The notes below the pieces were generated by a model. It saw only the letters and a list, made by a program, of their open reading frames with translations. It did no database searches and was not told the origin of the DNA. Positions 38,305 to 47,678 of a stretch of 64,000 bases of DNA are shown here, piece after piece. Numbering within the stretch: the stretch's first letter is position 1; every line of letters begins with the position of its first letter. The DNA comes from Comamonadaceae bacterium (GTDB taxonomy: Bacteria; Pseudomonadota; Gammaproteobacteria; Burkholderiales; Burkholderiaceae_C), in contig JAIYBZ010000037.1 in NCBI GenBank assembly GCA_027488255.1, positions 248,001-312,000 of the forward strand. The letters are read 5' to 3'. The position numbers were made by a program, and so were the translations under genes.

Positions 38305-39264
38305 ATGGAATTGCGGCAACTGCGCTATTTTGTGAAGGTGGTCGAGTTGGGCAGCATCAGCCGGGCGGCGATGGACCTTGACTTGGTGCAATCGGCGCTC
38401 AGCCAACAAATCACGCGCCTCGAAAGCGAGTTGTCCACGCGCTTGCTGCAGCGCACCCCGCAAGGCGTCACCCCCACCGAAGCGGGTGTGGCCTTTTTTA
38501 GAGAAGCGCAACTGACCTTGCGGCACGCCGAACAGGCGGTGCGCTCGGCCCAACAGTCTCGCCTCACCGGCACGGTGAGTGTGGGTCTGGCGCCCACCAC
38601 GGCCGCGGTGTTGGGCTTGCCGCTGATGCGGGCCATGCGCGAGCGTTACCCCGATGTGCGCTTGCACATGGTGGAGAGTTTGTCGGGCCACTTGTCGGCC
38701 ATGCTGAATGCGCGGCAACTGGATTTGGCCATCTTGTTTGATTCGCCGATTCGTGCAAGTCAACACCTTCAGTCCGCTCGCCGCTGGCGAGTCTTGCCTT
38801 TGATTGAGGAAGATATTTTCTTGATCGCCGCGCGGCAAACGCGCAAGAAAAACGCCCCAGACAGTTTGCGCATGGCGCAATTGAAAGACGAGCCCTTGAT
38901 CTTGCCGACCGGGCCGCACGGCTTGCGCAGCACCCTGAATGCGGCCTTTGCCCGGGCCAACATCACGCCGCAAGTGACGCTGGAAATTGATTCGCTGGCC
39001 ATGCTGATGGACGCGGTCAGCGCCGGCTTAGGCGGCACATTGCAACCCTGGGCCGCGGTGGCGCGCATGAAGCAGCACGAGCAGTTGTACATGGCCCGCA
39101 TCACCGACCACCAAGTGACGCGGGTGAACTTGTTGTGTGGCTTGTCAGACGATGAGTTGTCGCCTGCCGCTTTGGCCACGCGGGTGGTGATGGCCGATTG
39201 TGTGCGGGACTTGGTGCAAAGCGGGGCTTGGCAAGGCGTGAGCATCAGCCCGGTGGCGTCCTGA
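38305..39264 (+). CDS. tcuR: LysR-type regulator, probably TcuR-like
   Basis: Transcription factor of 319 residues with an N-terminal helix-turn-helix (MELRQLRYFVKVVELGS, then SQQITRLESEL) and a C-terminal periplasmic-binding-like effector domain. It belongs to the Nac/TcuR-like group by general sequence character. The tcuA-tcuB genes downstream on the same strand suggest that it senses a tricarboxylate and activates that operon. A T-N11-A site lies between it and the next gene. TcuR is an inference from context; LysR family is certain. Confidence 0.85.
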   Translation: MELRQLRYFVKVVELGSISRAAMDLDLVQSALSQQITRLESELSTRLLQRTPQGVTPTEAGVAFFREAQLTLRHAEQAVRSAQQSRLTGTVSVGLAPTTAAVLGLPLMRAMRERYPDVRLHMVESLSGHLSAMLNARQLDLAILFDSPIRASQHLQSARRWRVLPLIEEDIFLIAARQTRKKNAPDSLRMAQLKDEPLILPTGPHGLRSTLNAAFARANITPQVTLEIDSLAMLMDAVSAGLGGTLQPWAAVARMKQHEQLYMARITDHQVTRVNLLCGLSDDELSPAALATRVVMADCVRDLVQSGAWQGVSISPVAS

Positions 39265-39282
39265 ACGCGCTGTAGATTGGGC

Positions 39283-39297
39283 ATCACAAAAAGTGAT
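39283..39297 (+). promoter_or_regulatory. Candidate LysR-type (T-N11-A) operator
   Basis: ATCACAAAAAGTGAT is a perfect five-base palindrome with a five-base spacer and contains the LysR consensus T-N11-A (T39284, A39296). It lies 84 bases before the first gene of the tcu-like operon, a normal activator position. A second inverted pair, ACCCCCA (39298-39304) with TGGGGGT (39347-39353), follows. TTGACG at 39322-39327 is a possible -35 box. Confidence 0.6.
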
Positions 39298-39380
39298 ACC
39301 CCCATGCCTCGACCCGGCTGTTTGACGGGCTTGGTCATGACTACAGTGGGGGTTTTCTGATACCGACAAAGGAGACCCCC

Positions 39381-40136
39381 ATGGACTTGCAACTCAAAAA
39401 CAAAACAGCACTGGTGACCGGCGCCAGCGTGGGCATTGGCCGCGGCATCGCCAAGGCTTTGGCCGCAGAAGGTGTGCGCGTGGCGGTTTCGGCTCGACGC
39501 GTGGACAAACTCAAAGAGCTGGCGGAGGAGATCGTGGCTGCGGGTGGGGCCATGCCGGTGATCATCGAATCTGACTTGTACGCCGAAGACGCGGCGGCCA
39601 AGTTGTCGCAAGCGGCCATCGCCGGTTTGGGGCATGTGGACATTTTGGTCAACAACGCGGGCGGTTCGCGCAGCTTCAAAGACCTGCATGTGAGCGAAGA
39701 GGCTTGGCAGGAAGCCATCACGCTGAATTTTCATCGCCCGCGCCAAGTGGCCGATGCCCTGATCGACCAAATGATTGCGCGCAAGTGGGGCCGCATCATC
39801 AACATCACCGGCAAGAGTGAGCCCGAGCACACCAACGGCGCCTTTTGTGCCAAGGCCGGCATCCACAGCTGGGCCAAAGGCTTGTCGCGCATGGTGGGCA
39901 AGCACGGGGTCACGGTGAATTGCGTGCCCCCAGGCCGCATCCATTCTGAGCAGATTTTCCGCAACTACACCCCTGAATACCGCCAGTGGCAGTGCGAGAA
40001 CGAAATCCCCATGGGCCGTTACGGTGAGCCCGAAGACATGGCCAACTTGGTGACCTTTTTGTCATCGCCATTGGCCAGTTACATCACTGGCGCGGTGATC
40101 CCGGTGGACGGTGGCCTGCGTAAGTACCAATTCTGA
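39381..40136 (+). CDS. SDR-family protein with degenerate catalytic site
   Basis: Short-chain dehydrogenase/reductase of 251 residues. The Rossmann features are intact: TGASVGIG (13-20), NNAG (91-94), and GRIINITG at 137-144. The catalytic YxxxK is altered: Lys158 is kept but the tyrosine position is Ala154 (GAFCAKAG), and the upstream serine is replaced in NITGKSEPE. It may therefore use different chemistry or have lost oxidoreductase activity. A strong AAAGGAG precedes the ATG. It is the first gene of the tcu-like operon. Confidence 0.85.
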   Translation: MDLQLKNKTALVTGASVGIGRGIAKALAAEGVRVAVSARRVDKLKELAEEIVAAGGAMPVIIESDLYAEDAAAKLSQAAIAGLGHVDILVNNAGGSRSFKDLHVSEEAWQEAITLNFHRPRQVADALIDQMIARKWGRIINITGKSEPEHTNGAFCAKAGIHSWAKGLSRMVGKHGVTVNCVPPGRIHSEQIFRNYTPEYRQWQCENEIPMGRYGEPEDMANLVTFLSSPLASYITGAVIPVDGGLRKYQF

Positions 40137-40189
40137 TGCGGCGTGCCTTCTGGCATATTGACCCTTCCAAAAATTCAAAGGAGACAACC

Positions 40190-41182
40190 ATGAAAACCAA
40201 CGCTCGTCGATGGATGCTGGGCACCTGCCTGACTGTGGCCGCATCGGCCTTGTTGCCCGCCGTGGCACAGGCCCAAGCGGCCCCGTGGCCCAACAAGGCC
40301 ATCCGCTTTGTGGTGCCATTTGCGCCGGGGGGCACCAGTGAAATTGTGGCCCGTTCGGTCGCCGCCGAGTTGACCAAACAACTGGGCCAAAGTGTGTATG
40401 TGGAAAACAAGCCGGGTGGTGCAGGCGTGACCGCCATGCAAGACGTGGCCAAGGCCGCCCCTGATGGCTACACGCTCATCCTGACGCATGTGGGCACGAT
40501 GGCGGTCAACCCCTACATGCTCAAAAGCCAACCCTATGACGTGAACAAAGACTTTGTGCCCGTCACGCTGTTGGCCAAAGTGCCCAACGTCTTCGTCATC
40601 CACCCCGAGGTGCCAGCCAAGAACTTCAAAGAGTTTGTGGATTACGCCAAGGCCAACCCCGGCAAACTCAACTACGGCTCGGCAGGCAATGCCAGCGCGG
40701 GCCACTTGGCCATGGAGTACCTGAAGTTGGTCACCGGCATGTACATCACGCACATTCCTTATCGGGGCACGGGCCCGCAGCTGACCGATTTGTTGGCCGG
40801 TCGCACCCAGGCGTCATCCGCCGGCATGCCCGCTTTGGGCGCCCACATCCGCAGTGGCAAATTGCGCGCGATTGCCGTGGGCACGCAGCAGCGCATTCCC
40901 GCCATGCCCGATGTGCCCACCGTGGCCGAATTGGGTTTCAAAGATTTTGAAACCTCGCAGTGGTACGGCATCCATGTGCCTGCCGGCACGCCGCCCGAGA
41001 TCGTGAAGCGCTTGCAAGAAGAGTCGCTGAAGGCGCTGAAATCCAGCGCCGTGACTGAGCGCTTTGCCACCGACAACGCGGTTGGCGGCGGCGGCCCTGC
41101 CAGCGAATACGCGGCCTTCATCAAGAACGAGCAGCGCATTTGGAGCGACATCGTCAAGCGCGCAGGCATCAAACCCGATTGA
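40190..41182 (+). CDS. Bug-type (TctC-like) tripartite tricarboxylate transporter binding protein
   Basis: Periplasmic solute receptor of 330 residues. A signal peptide spans about residues 1-29 with cleavage near AQAQA. The mature part starts WPNKAIRFVVPFAPGGTSE, the family signature, and contains DVNKDFVPVTLLAKVPNV and the ligand-loop HIPYRGTGPQ. Bug proteins bind carboxylates for TctA/TctB permeases, which are not in this window. Its place inside the operon suggests that it delivers the tricarboxylate oxidised by TcuA. AAAGGAG lies upstream. Confidence 0.93.
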   Translation: MKTNARRWMLGTCLTVAASALLPAVAQAQAAPWPNKAIRFVVPFAPGGTSEIVARSVAAELTKQLGQSVYVENKPGGAGVTAMQDVAKAAPDGYTLILTHVGTMAVNPYMLKSQPYDVNKDFVPVTLLAKVPNVFVIHPEVPAKNFKEFVDYAKANPGKLNYGSAGNASAGHLAMEYLKLVTGMYITHIPYRGTGPQLTDLLAGRTQASSAGMPALGAHIRSGKLRAIAVGTQQRIPAMPDVPTVAELGFKDFETSQWYGIHVPAGTPPEIVKRLQEESLKALKSSAVTERFATDNAVGGGGPASEYAAFIKNEQRIWSDIVKRAGIKPD

Positions 41183-41206
41183 TGGCTTGATTTTTTCGGA
41201 GTGAAC

Positions 41207-42640
41207 ATGGCCCTCGATGTTTTGGTGATTGGCGGCGGCAACGCCGCCTTGTGCGCTGCCCTCATGGCGCGCGAGGCCGGGGCCAGTGTTCGCGTCTTGG
41301 AGTCTGCTCCCAAGGCGTGGCGGGGCGGCAATTCAAGCCACACCCGCAACCTGCGTTGCATGCACGATGCCCCCCAAGATGTCTTGGTGGACGCCTATCC
41401 CGAAGAAGAGTTTTGGCAAGACTTGCTGAAAGTCACCGGCGGTCTGACCGACGAGCATTTGGCGCGGCTGGTGATTCGCCACTCGGCCACTTGCCGGCCG
41501 TGGATGGTCAAACATGGGGTGCGTTTTCAGCCCTCTTTGTCGGGCGCATTGCACACGGCGCGGACCAACGCTTTTTTTATGGGGGGCGGCAAAGCGTTGA
41601 TGAACGCTTACTACCGCAGCGCCGAAAAGCTGGGGGTGCAGATCGACTACAACGCCGAGGTCGATGAGGTGGAGTTGGACCAAGGCCGGTTTGTCGCCGC
41701 TGGGGTCAAGCACAAACTGCCCGATGGGTCGGTGCGGCGTGAGCGCATCGAAGCCAAGGCCTGTGTCTTGGCGGCCGGTGGCTTCGAGTCCAACCGCGAG
41801 TGGCTGCGCGAGGCCTGGGGGCAAAACGAGCGCGGCGAATATCCCGCAGACCAGTTTTTGATTCGCGGCACGCGCTACAACCAAGGGGTGCTGCTGAAGC
41901 ACCTGTTGGCGCAAGGCGCAGACCGCATTGGCGACCCCACTCAGGCCCACATGGTGGCCATTGACGCCCGCGCCCCTTTGTACGACGGCGGCATTTGCAC
42001 CCGCATTGACTGCGTGTCTTTGGGCGTGGTGGTGAACCGCGAGGCCCGTCGCTTTTATGACGAAGGTGAAGATTTTTGGCCCAAGCGCTATGCCATCTGG
42101 GGCCGCTTGGTGGCGCAGCAGCCCGGGCAGGTGGCGTATTCCATCATCGATGCCAAGGCCGTGGGCCGCTTCATGCCGCCCGTTTTCGAAGGCACAAAAG
42201 CCAACACCTTGCCAGAGTTGGCCCAAAAGTTAGGTCTGGACGAGAACGTCTTCATGCAAACCCTGAACGACTACAACCAAGCTTGCCGTGTCGGCACGTT
42301 TGACCACACGGCTTTGGACGATTGCCACACCGAAGGCGTGACCCCGGCCAAAACGCACTGGGCGCGACCCATTGATACCGGTCCGTTTTATGCCTACGCT
42401 GTGCGCCCCGGCGTGACCTTCACCTACCTTGGCTTGAAAACCGACGAGACCGCCGCGGTGCACTTCAACCAAGTGGCCAGCCCCAACCTGTTTGTGGCGG
42501 GTGAAATGATGGCCGGCAACGTGCTGGGCAAGGGCTATACCGCAGGCGTGGGCATGACGATCGGCACGGCCTTTGGCCGTATTGCGGGCACACAGGCTGC
42601 TCAAGCCGCCTTGAAGGAGCAGGGCCATGCAGTCGCTTGA
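41207..42640 (+). CDS. tcuA: FAD-dependent tricarballylate dehydrogenase TcuA
   Basis: Flavoprotein of 477 residues of the fumarate reductase/succinate dehydrogenase fold. In Salmonella TcuA oxidises tricarballylate to cis-aconitate. The FAD-binding [19 protein letters not shown] begins at residue 6. [32 protein letters not shown], and the C-terminal [16 protein letters not shown] block match TcuA closely. GGAG precedes the ATG at 41207. It overlaps tcuB by 14 bases. A related substrate is possible. Confidence 0.9.
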   Translation: MALDVLVIGGGNAALCAALMAREAGASVRVLESAPKAWRGGNSSHTRNLRCMHDAPQDVLVDAYPEEEFWQDLLKVTGGLTDEHLARLVIRHSATCRPWMVKHGVRFQPSLSGALHTARTNAFFMGGGKALMNAYYRSAEKLGVQIDYNAEVDEVELDQGRFVAAGVKHKLPDGSVRRERIEAKACVLAAGGFESNREWLREAWGQNERGEYPADQFLIRGTRYNQGVLLKHLLAQGADRIGDPTQAHMVAIDARAPLYDGGICTRIDCVSLGVVVNREARRFYDEGEDFWPKRYAIWGRLVAQQPGQVAYSIIDAKAVGRFMPPVFEGTKANTLPELAQKLGLDENVFMQTLNDYNQACRVGTFDHTALDDCHTEGVTPAKTHWARPIDTGPFYAYAVRPGVTFTYLGLKTDETAAVHFNQVASPNLFVAGEMMAGNVLGKGYTAGVGMTIGTAFGRIAGTQAAQAALKEQGHAVA

Positions 42641-43793
42641 GTCATTGACGCAGCAAGCCAAAGCGTTGGCCGAAGGCGCGCTCTCGGCACCCGAGGCCGA
42701 GGTGTCTCGCCAGATGCACATTTGCAATGGCTGTCGGTATTGCGAAGGGTTTTGCGCGGTGTTTCCGGCGATGACCCGGCGACTCGAGTTTGGCAAAGCC
42801 GACATCCACTACATGGCCAATTTGTGCCACAACTGCGGCGCCTGCTTGCATGCCTGCCAGTACGCACCGCCGCACGAATTTGCCATCAATGTGCCCAAAG
42901 CCATGGCGCAAGTGCGGGGACAAACCTACGCCGATTACGCATGGCCGCCTGCCTTGGGACTGCTTTACCAGCGCAACGGCTTGGCCGTCTCGCTGGCGCT
43001 GGCGGCTGGGCTGGGTTTGTTTTTGGTTTTGGCCATGCTCCAGCAAGGCACCCTGTGGGGCGCGCCTGTGGCCGGGGGTTTTTATGCGGTGTTTCCACAC
43101 AACCTGATGGTCAGTCTGTTTGCGCCCATCTTTCTTTTTGCGGTGTTGGCTCTTGGCTTAGGGGTCACGCGCTTCTGGCGCGACGTCACGCCGGCCACCA
43201 GTGGGGCCGGGCTGACAACGCCAGCCGCTTTAGAAGCCACCGATGCCGCCTTGCGTTTGAAGTATTTGGACGGGGGGCATGGCGAGGGTTGCCACAACGA
43301 AGACGATGCCTGGACGCATGCCCGCCGGCGTTGTCACCACCTGACTTTTTACGGCTTTATGTTGTGCTTTGCCGCCACCAGTGTGGCCACGGTTTACCAC
43401 TACGCGTTGGGCTGGACAGCGCCCTACGCCTTGCCCAGCTTGCCCAAATTGCTGGGCGTGGTGGGCGGCGTGAGTTTGTTGGTGGGGTCTTGCGGTTTGG
43501 CGTGGTTGCATCTGCATCGACACCCGGATCATGGCGACCGCGCGCAAAGGCCCATGGACCTGGGCTTCATCACGCTGCTGGCGCTGATCAGTGCCACGGG
43601 CCTGTTGCTGTGGCTGTTGGGCAGCACCGCGGCCATGCCGCTGATGCTGGCGATTCATTTGGGCACGGTGATGGCTTTGTTCCTCACGCTGCCTTACGGA
43701 AAATTTGCCCACGGCATTTTTCGCACCGCCGCCTTGTTGCGTTTTGCCGTAGAAAAGCGCCAGCCCAATCGTTTGGGTTTGGGCGGCGAGTGA
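42627..43793 (+). CDS. tcuB: Tricarballylate utilisation iron-sulfur/membrane protein TcuB
   Basis: Re-oxidises the flavin of TcuA and passes electrons to the membrane. The 388-residue protein starts with two 4Fe-4S motifs of the CxxCxxCxxxC type (Cys33, 36, 39, 43 and Cys67, 70, 73, 77). About six membrane helices follow from residue 115, with histidines (for example HHLTFYGF and VYHYALGW) that could bind haem. AAGGAG lies before the start inside tcuA. It converges with mnmA, with 18 bases between stops and no obvious terminator. Confidence 0.92.
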   Translation: MQSLESLTQQAKALAEGALSAPEAEVSRQMHICNGCRYCEGFCAVFPAMTRRLEFGKADIHYMANLCHNCGACLHACQYAPPHEFAINVPKAMAQVRGQTYADYAWPPALGLLYQRNGLAVSLALAAGLGLFLVLAMLQQGTLWGAPVAGGFYAVFPHNLMVSLFAPIFLFAVLALGLGVTRFWRDVTPATSGAGLTTPAALEATDAALRLKYLDGGHGEGCHNEDDAWTHARRRCHHLTFYGFMLCFAATSVATVYHYALGWTAPYALPSLPKLLGVVGGVSLLVGSCGLAWLHLHRHPDHGDRAQRPMDLGFITLLALISATGLLLWLLGSTAAMPLMLAIHLGTVMALFLTLPYGKFAHGIFRTAALLRFAVEKRQPNRLGLGGE

Positions 43794-43811
43794 CGGGCTG
43801 CGGCGGGCTGT

Positions 43812-44951
43812 TCAGGCCATCGCCAATGTGGGTGCAGCGTGGATCACCCCGCCACCCAAACACACTTCACCGTCGTACAGCACCGCGCTCTGCCCGGGCG
43901 TGACGGCCCATTGGTGTTCGCTGAAATGGAGTGCCATGCCCGCTTGCCCTTGCGGCATTTCGATGTTGAGCAAGTCACAAGGCGCATCGGCTTGGCGGTA
44001 TCGCGTTTTGGCGGCATAGCGTCCCGCCGGGGGCGTTGAGCCGGCACACCAACTCAGGTCGGTTGCCTGCAAACTCGGCGATTGCAACCACGGGTGGTCG
44101 TGGCCCTGCACCACCCACAAGGTGTTTTTTTCCATGTCTTTGCGGGCCACAAACCAAGGCGTGTGTGCGCCGCCGCCGCGCTGCGCGCCTTGGGCCTTGA
44201 TGCCGCCAATGCCCAAACCTTGGCGTTGCCCCAAGGTGTAAAAGCTCAACCCCACGTGTTGGCCAATGGTGCGGCCACTGGGGTCTTTGATGGGGCCGGG
44301 TTCTTTGGAGATGTAGCGGTTCAAAAAATCCCGGAAGGGACGCTCGCCGATGAAGCAAATGCCCGTGGAGTCTTTCTTTTTGGCGTTGGGCAGTCCCAAC
44401 TCCAGGGCCATGCGGCGCACTTCGGTTTTGTGCAATTCGCCCACCGGAAACAGCGTCTTCGACAGCTGGGCTTGGTTCAGGCGGTGCAAGAAATAACTTT
44501 GGTCTTTGCTGGGGTCTAGCCCTTTGAGCAACTCGTGGCGACCGGTTTGGGCATTCAGCCGCACGCGGGCATAGTGGCCGGTGGCGATTTTTTCAGCGCC
44601 CAAGCGCATCGCATGGTCCAAGAACGACTTGAACTTGATCTCGGCGTTGCACAAGATGTCCGGGTTGGGCGTGCGACCCGCCTCGTATTCGCGCAGAAAT
44701 TCAGAAAAGACCCGGTCTTTGTAGTCGGCGGCAAAATTGACATGCTCGATCTCGATGCCTAAAACATCGGCTACGGCGGCCGCATCGACAAAGTCAATGT
44801 TCGAGGAGCAGTATTCACTGTCGTCGTCATCTTCCCAGTTTTTCATGAAGATGCCGACCACCTCATGGCCTTGCTGCTTGAGCAAATAGGCGGTCACTGC
44901 AGAGTCAACGCCGCCGGACAAGCCGACGACCACGCGAGAAAGTTGGGACAT
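43812..44951 (-). CDS. mnmA: tRNA-specific 2-thiouridylase
   Basis: Thiolates U34 of tRNA-Lys, Glu and Gln. The 379-residue protein has the PP-loop LSGGVDSAV (11-19), catalytic Cys101 in [12 protein letters not shown] and catalytic Cys198 in [13 protein letters not shown], plus the [16 protein letters not shown] block. The start at 44951 was chosen because it places the PP-loop at the standard distance. In many proteobacteria a NUDIX gene lies directly upstream; here the NUDIX gene is on the same strand but about 8 kb away. Confidence 0.97.
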   Translation of the reverse strand: MSQLSRVVVGLSGGVDSAVTAYLLKQQGHEVVGIFMKNWEDDDDSEYCSSNIDFVDAAAVADVLGIEIEHVNFAADYKDRVFSEFLREYEAGRTPNPDILCNAEIKFKSFLDHAMRLGAEKIATGHYARVRLNAQTGRHELLKGLDPSKDQSYFLHRLNQAQLSKTLFPVGELHKTEVRRMALELGLPNAKKKDSTGICFIGERPFRDFLNRYISKEPGPIKDPSGRTIGQHVGLSFYTLGQRQGLGIGGIKAQGAQRGGGAHTPWFVARKDMEKNTLWVVQGHDHPWLQSPSLQATDLSWCAGSTPPAGRYAAKTRYRQADAPCDLLNIEMPQGQAGMALHFSEHQWAVTPGQSAVLYDGEVCLGGGVIHAAPTLAMA

Positions 44952-45025
44952 GGTGCGATTATCCCGTGACTGCCGGCGGTCCGAGTTTTGGGTCAAAATT
45001 GACAAAGTCCAACGGGTCTTCCTTC

Positions 45026-45757
45026 ATGAATCTGGCGTGCACGTGGTGCCCAATCTTCAGAACCATGTTGCGTGATGTGGCGCATGGTTTTTTCATCATC
45101 ACCCACAGTGGTTTGGCCATGGTGGGCTTGGGCGCGACCAGTTTGGTGTTGGCTTTTTGGCTCAGTCCTTCCTGGATGAACAGCGCCGAGAACGCCGCCC
45201 TCAACTGGTTGCGTGAGCGTCAGGCCTTGTTTTCGTGGTTGCCTGAAAACACGGCTGAACGCGTGACCGCCACCCCCTTGCAAGCATTGCCCCCGTCCCA
45301 AGCGGCGGTGGCCGAGTGGCTGGGGCGCAAATACAAAGTGGCACCCGAGCCTTTGGCGGCCTTGGTCGCCGAGGCGCACATCTTGGCCAAGAAGTACAAG
45401 ATGTCACCCTACCTCATTCTTTCGGTGATGGCGGTTGAATCGGGCTTCAACCCCTACGCCCACAGTTCGGCGGGGGCCCAAGGCCTGATGCAGGTCATGA
45501 CCGACATTCATCAGCAGCGGTATGCCGTGCATGGGGGCACCATGGCTGCGTTTGATCCGATTGCGAACCTCCGTGTCGGTGCCGATGTTTTGGCTTATTG
45601 CATCAAGACCAAAGGCGGCGTGATGGAAGAGGGTCTGCGTTATTACTTGGGCGCTTCAGAGCACACCGACGATGGCGGTTACGTGGCCAAGGTTTTGCTC
45701 GAGCAAGAAAGACTGACGCTGGTGGACAGTGGCGTGAAAAACGTGCCCCTGCAATGA
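45026..45757 (+). CDS. Membrane-anchored lytic transglycosylase (SLT domain)
   Basis: Protein of about 243 residues. A hydrophobic anchor lies at about 29-46. An SLT (lysozyme-like) domain lies at about 105-240 with the catalytic Glu138 in ILSVMAVESGFNPYAHS and the supporting GAQGLMQVM motif. Such enzymes cleave peptidoglycan between MurNAc and GlcNAc, leaving 1,6-anhydro ends. The start is uncertain (ATG 45026 or 45065), with no strong ribosome site. It is divergent from mnmA and opens the cell-wall gene block. Confidence 0.88.
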   Translation: MNLACTWCPIFRTMLRDVAHGFFIITHSGLAMVGLGATSLVLAFWLSPSWMNSAENAALNWLRERQALFSWLPENTAERVTATPLQALPPSQAAVAEWLGRKYKVAPEPLAALVAEAHILAKKYKMSPYLILSVMAVESGFNPYAHSSAGAQGLMQVMTDIHQQRYAVHGGTMAAFDPIANLRVGADVLAYCIKTKGGVMEEGLRYYLGASEHTDDGGYVAKVLLEQERLTLVDSGVKNVPLQ

Positions 45758-45843
45758 GGCTGGGCGAGGCCATCAGGGTTGTGGCGCGATGCGGGCCTGC
45801 GTAAATAGGGGCGGCGTAAAAGGTTGACGCCTGAGCCGTGCGC

Positions 45844-46959
45844 TCAGAACTTGGCGCCTCGGGCCAGTAAGGCGTTTTGTGTGGAGACCCAAGCCTGCTG
45901 ACCGGGCGCTGCCACTGCGGTCTGCGCCACCTGAAGTGGATTGACCCAAGGTGTCAGGCTGCTAGCAATGGCCGCGTAATTTCGCGGGTGGTAACGGTCT
46001 GCGGGCTGAAACTGGGCCAAATCAATGGTTTTGTCACCGCGCTCTTTCGCCACCGACTCCACCAACTCACGCGCCTTGGGGTCATACGGCAGCACCCAAA
46101 TGCGGTCTTTGGCATTGAGATCGGCGCGAATGCGTTGCAGGTTTTGCGTGATGCGTTCGGGGGTGTAGTACTTGTTAACCGTGCTGTTGACCAAGTCATT
46201 GGTGCCGACAGAGATGATGGCCAGATCGGCGTTTTTGACCCCCGCATCTTTGTTCAATTGCGACAAGATTTGCGGGCTGCTGTGGCCGCCGACGGCGTTG
46301 ACCGCAAAAACACCTTGGTGCTGGTTTAAAAACTTTCGTCCGGGCGCAAATTCGGGTGTGATGCCGCTTTGTTTGAGCAAAGCACCGCCAATGCCCACCG
46401 CAATGCTGTCGCCCACGATGGCAATTTTGGGGCCCGTGCCCGGCGTCACCGGGGCGCGCGGCGCGACCGAAGTCGGCTCTGGGCTGAGTTTGCTGACGGT
46501 TTCTGGCGGCGCCAGTTTCTCTGGAATGGCCATTTTTTCAGGGGCGGCCAGTTTTTCAGAAGGTGCCAGTTCGGGGGCGGTGCGCGAGAGCGCCAGCGCC
46601 GGGAAGGAGAGGGTTTGTCCCGCGCGGATCAAATTGGGGTTGGCCAGTGCGTTGCTTTTCGCCACCGCCATGGCCACACGGTGCACCTCCGCCTCTTTGG
46701 GCGTTTGGCCTTGCTCTTGCAAGACTCTGCGGGTGATGCCAATCAGGGTCTCTCCCGCTTGCACCCGCACGGGGCGGCCAGTTTGCGGGCTGGTCGGGCG
46801 CGCCTGGGCCAGGGCCTCTTGAAAATGCAGCGACGCGACAGCGCCTGCGCCAGAGCCAGAGCCTTGGCCAGCAGGGGCGTTGGCATGAAGCGCGCGCGCC
46901 GAACGGCCCGATTCGGTCAAAGCGGGGCTTGCAGTTTGAAAAGGTCCCACGGGGTTCAT
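45844..46959 (-). CDS. LysM domain and SGNH hydrolase fusion
   Basis: Protein of 371 residues. A LysM peptidoglycan-binding domain (66-118, VQAGETLIGITRRVL to IRAGQTLSFPAL) is joined by a linker with three EK(L/M)A-x-P repeats (135-153) to an SGNH esterase domain (178-345). The catalytic set is Ser185 (GDS), Asn254 (GTND) and Asp321/His324 (DRYH). SGNH enzymes next to LysM often act on O-acetyl groups of cell-wall glycans; that is inference here. No standard signal peptide is visible: the N-terminus is Ala/Gly/Ser-rich. ATG at 46995 is an alternative start. Confidence 0.85.
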   Translation of the reverse strand: MNPVGPFQTASPALTESGRSARALHANAPAGQGSGSGAGAVASLHFQEALAQARPTSPQTGRPVRVQAGETLIGITRRVLQEQGQTPKEAEVHRVAMAVAKSNALANPNLIRAGQTLSFPALALSRTAPELAPSEKLAAPEKMAIPEKLAPPETVSKLSPEPTSVAPRAPVTPGTGPKIAIVGDSIAVGIGGALLKQSGITPEFAPGRKFLNQHQGVFAVNAVGGHSSPQILSQLNKDAGVKNADLAIISVGTNDLVNSTVNKYYTPERITQNLQRIRADLNAKDRIWVLPYDPKARELVESVAKERGDKTIDLAQFQPADRYHPRNYAAIASSLTPWVNPLQVAQTAVAAPGQQAWVSTQNALLARGAKF

Positions 46960-47151
46960 GCAATGACACTCACGGTTGGCTGAAGACAAGGCCATCGGTT
47001 TCCCGACATTTCAACCAAAAAAGCAATTTTTGTGCCTGTGACTTTTGCGCCAAGCTGTTTTTTTTAGCGCAAGCCGCTTGGGCCACTTACACTAGCCCTC
47101 CGACCGCAAAACGACGGTTTGTTGTGTGGCGGGTTCTTTTTGCGATGAGAA

Positions 47152-47649
47152 ATGTTCCGAGACCCTGTTTTCTTGACCTGGGTGCGTCGGCTCTTCTTGC
47201 TGACCCTCTTTGTGGCCTTGAGCCTGATGCACCAGCCATCGGCTTGGATCGACACGCTGGATGGCGAGGTTCCTGGTCGCGTCGATGTGGTTTCTGATGA
47301 ATTTGATGCCCGCGGCCCAGTGGATGAGGCATTTGTAGAGCAGGTATTTCAGGCCATCTGCCAAGCGGGCATCCGAAATCCGACAATCGTCATGCGCCAA
47401 GCCATTTTGGAAACCGGCTGGTTTCGCAGTCCCTTCCTCATGACACGCAACAACTTATTTGCGTTCAGGCGCGGAAATTACCTTCGCTTTGACCATTTTG
47501 AGCACAGCGTCCAGTTTTACAAAGCCTGGCAAGACCGCAATATGCCCAAGGAAGTGCCCGACTATTACCTGTTTTTGGATCAGATTCAGTACGGCAGTCC
47601 CGACTACACTAGTCATATTAAGAACATTTCGTGGAACAGGAATTGTTGA
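47152..47649 (+). CDS. Membrane-anchored glucosaminidase-domain protein
   Basis: Protein of 165 residues with an N-terminal membrane anchor or uncleaved signal (about 9-27, FLTWVRRLFLLTLFVALSL). A Bax/FlgJ-like glucosaminidase domain follows (about 57-165), with the catalytic glutamate at position 87 in MRQAILETGWFRS. The domain ends only a few residues before the stop. It is clearly paralogous to the protein at 52.5-53.2 kb. It stands 29 bases before the MBOAT gene and probably shares its transcript. Such enzymes cut GlcNAc-MurNAc bonds in peptidoglycan. Confidence 0.87.
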   Translation: MFRDPVFLTWVRRLFLLTLFVALSLMHQPSAWIDTLDGEVPGRVDVVSDEFDARGPVDEAFVEQVFQAICQAGIRNPTIVMRQAILETGWFRSPFLMTRNNLFAFRRGNYLRFDHFEHSVQFYKAWQDRNMPKEVPDYYLFLDQIQYGSPDYTSHIKNISWNRNC

Positions 47650-47678
47650 CTGCTCCGCCATATCCATAGTGCAGTGAC

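Noticed and set aside
47045..47072. TTGCGC/GCGCAA inverted repeat around a T-run between the LysM-SGNH gene and the glucosaminidase gene.
   Set aside because: Only six paired bases across a 16-base spacer; too weak to call an operator or terminator.
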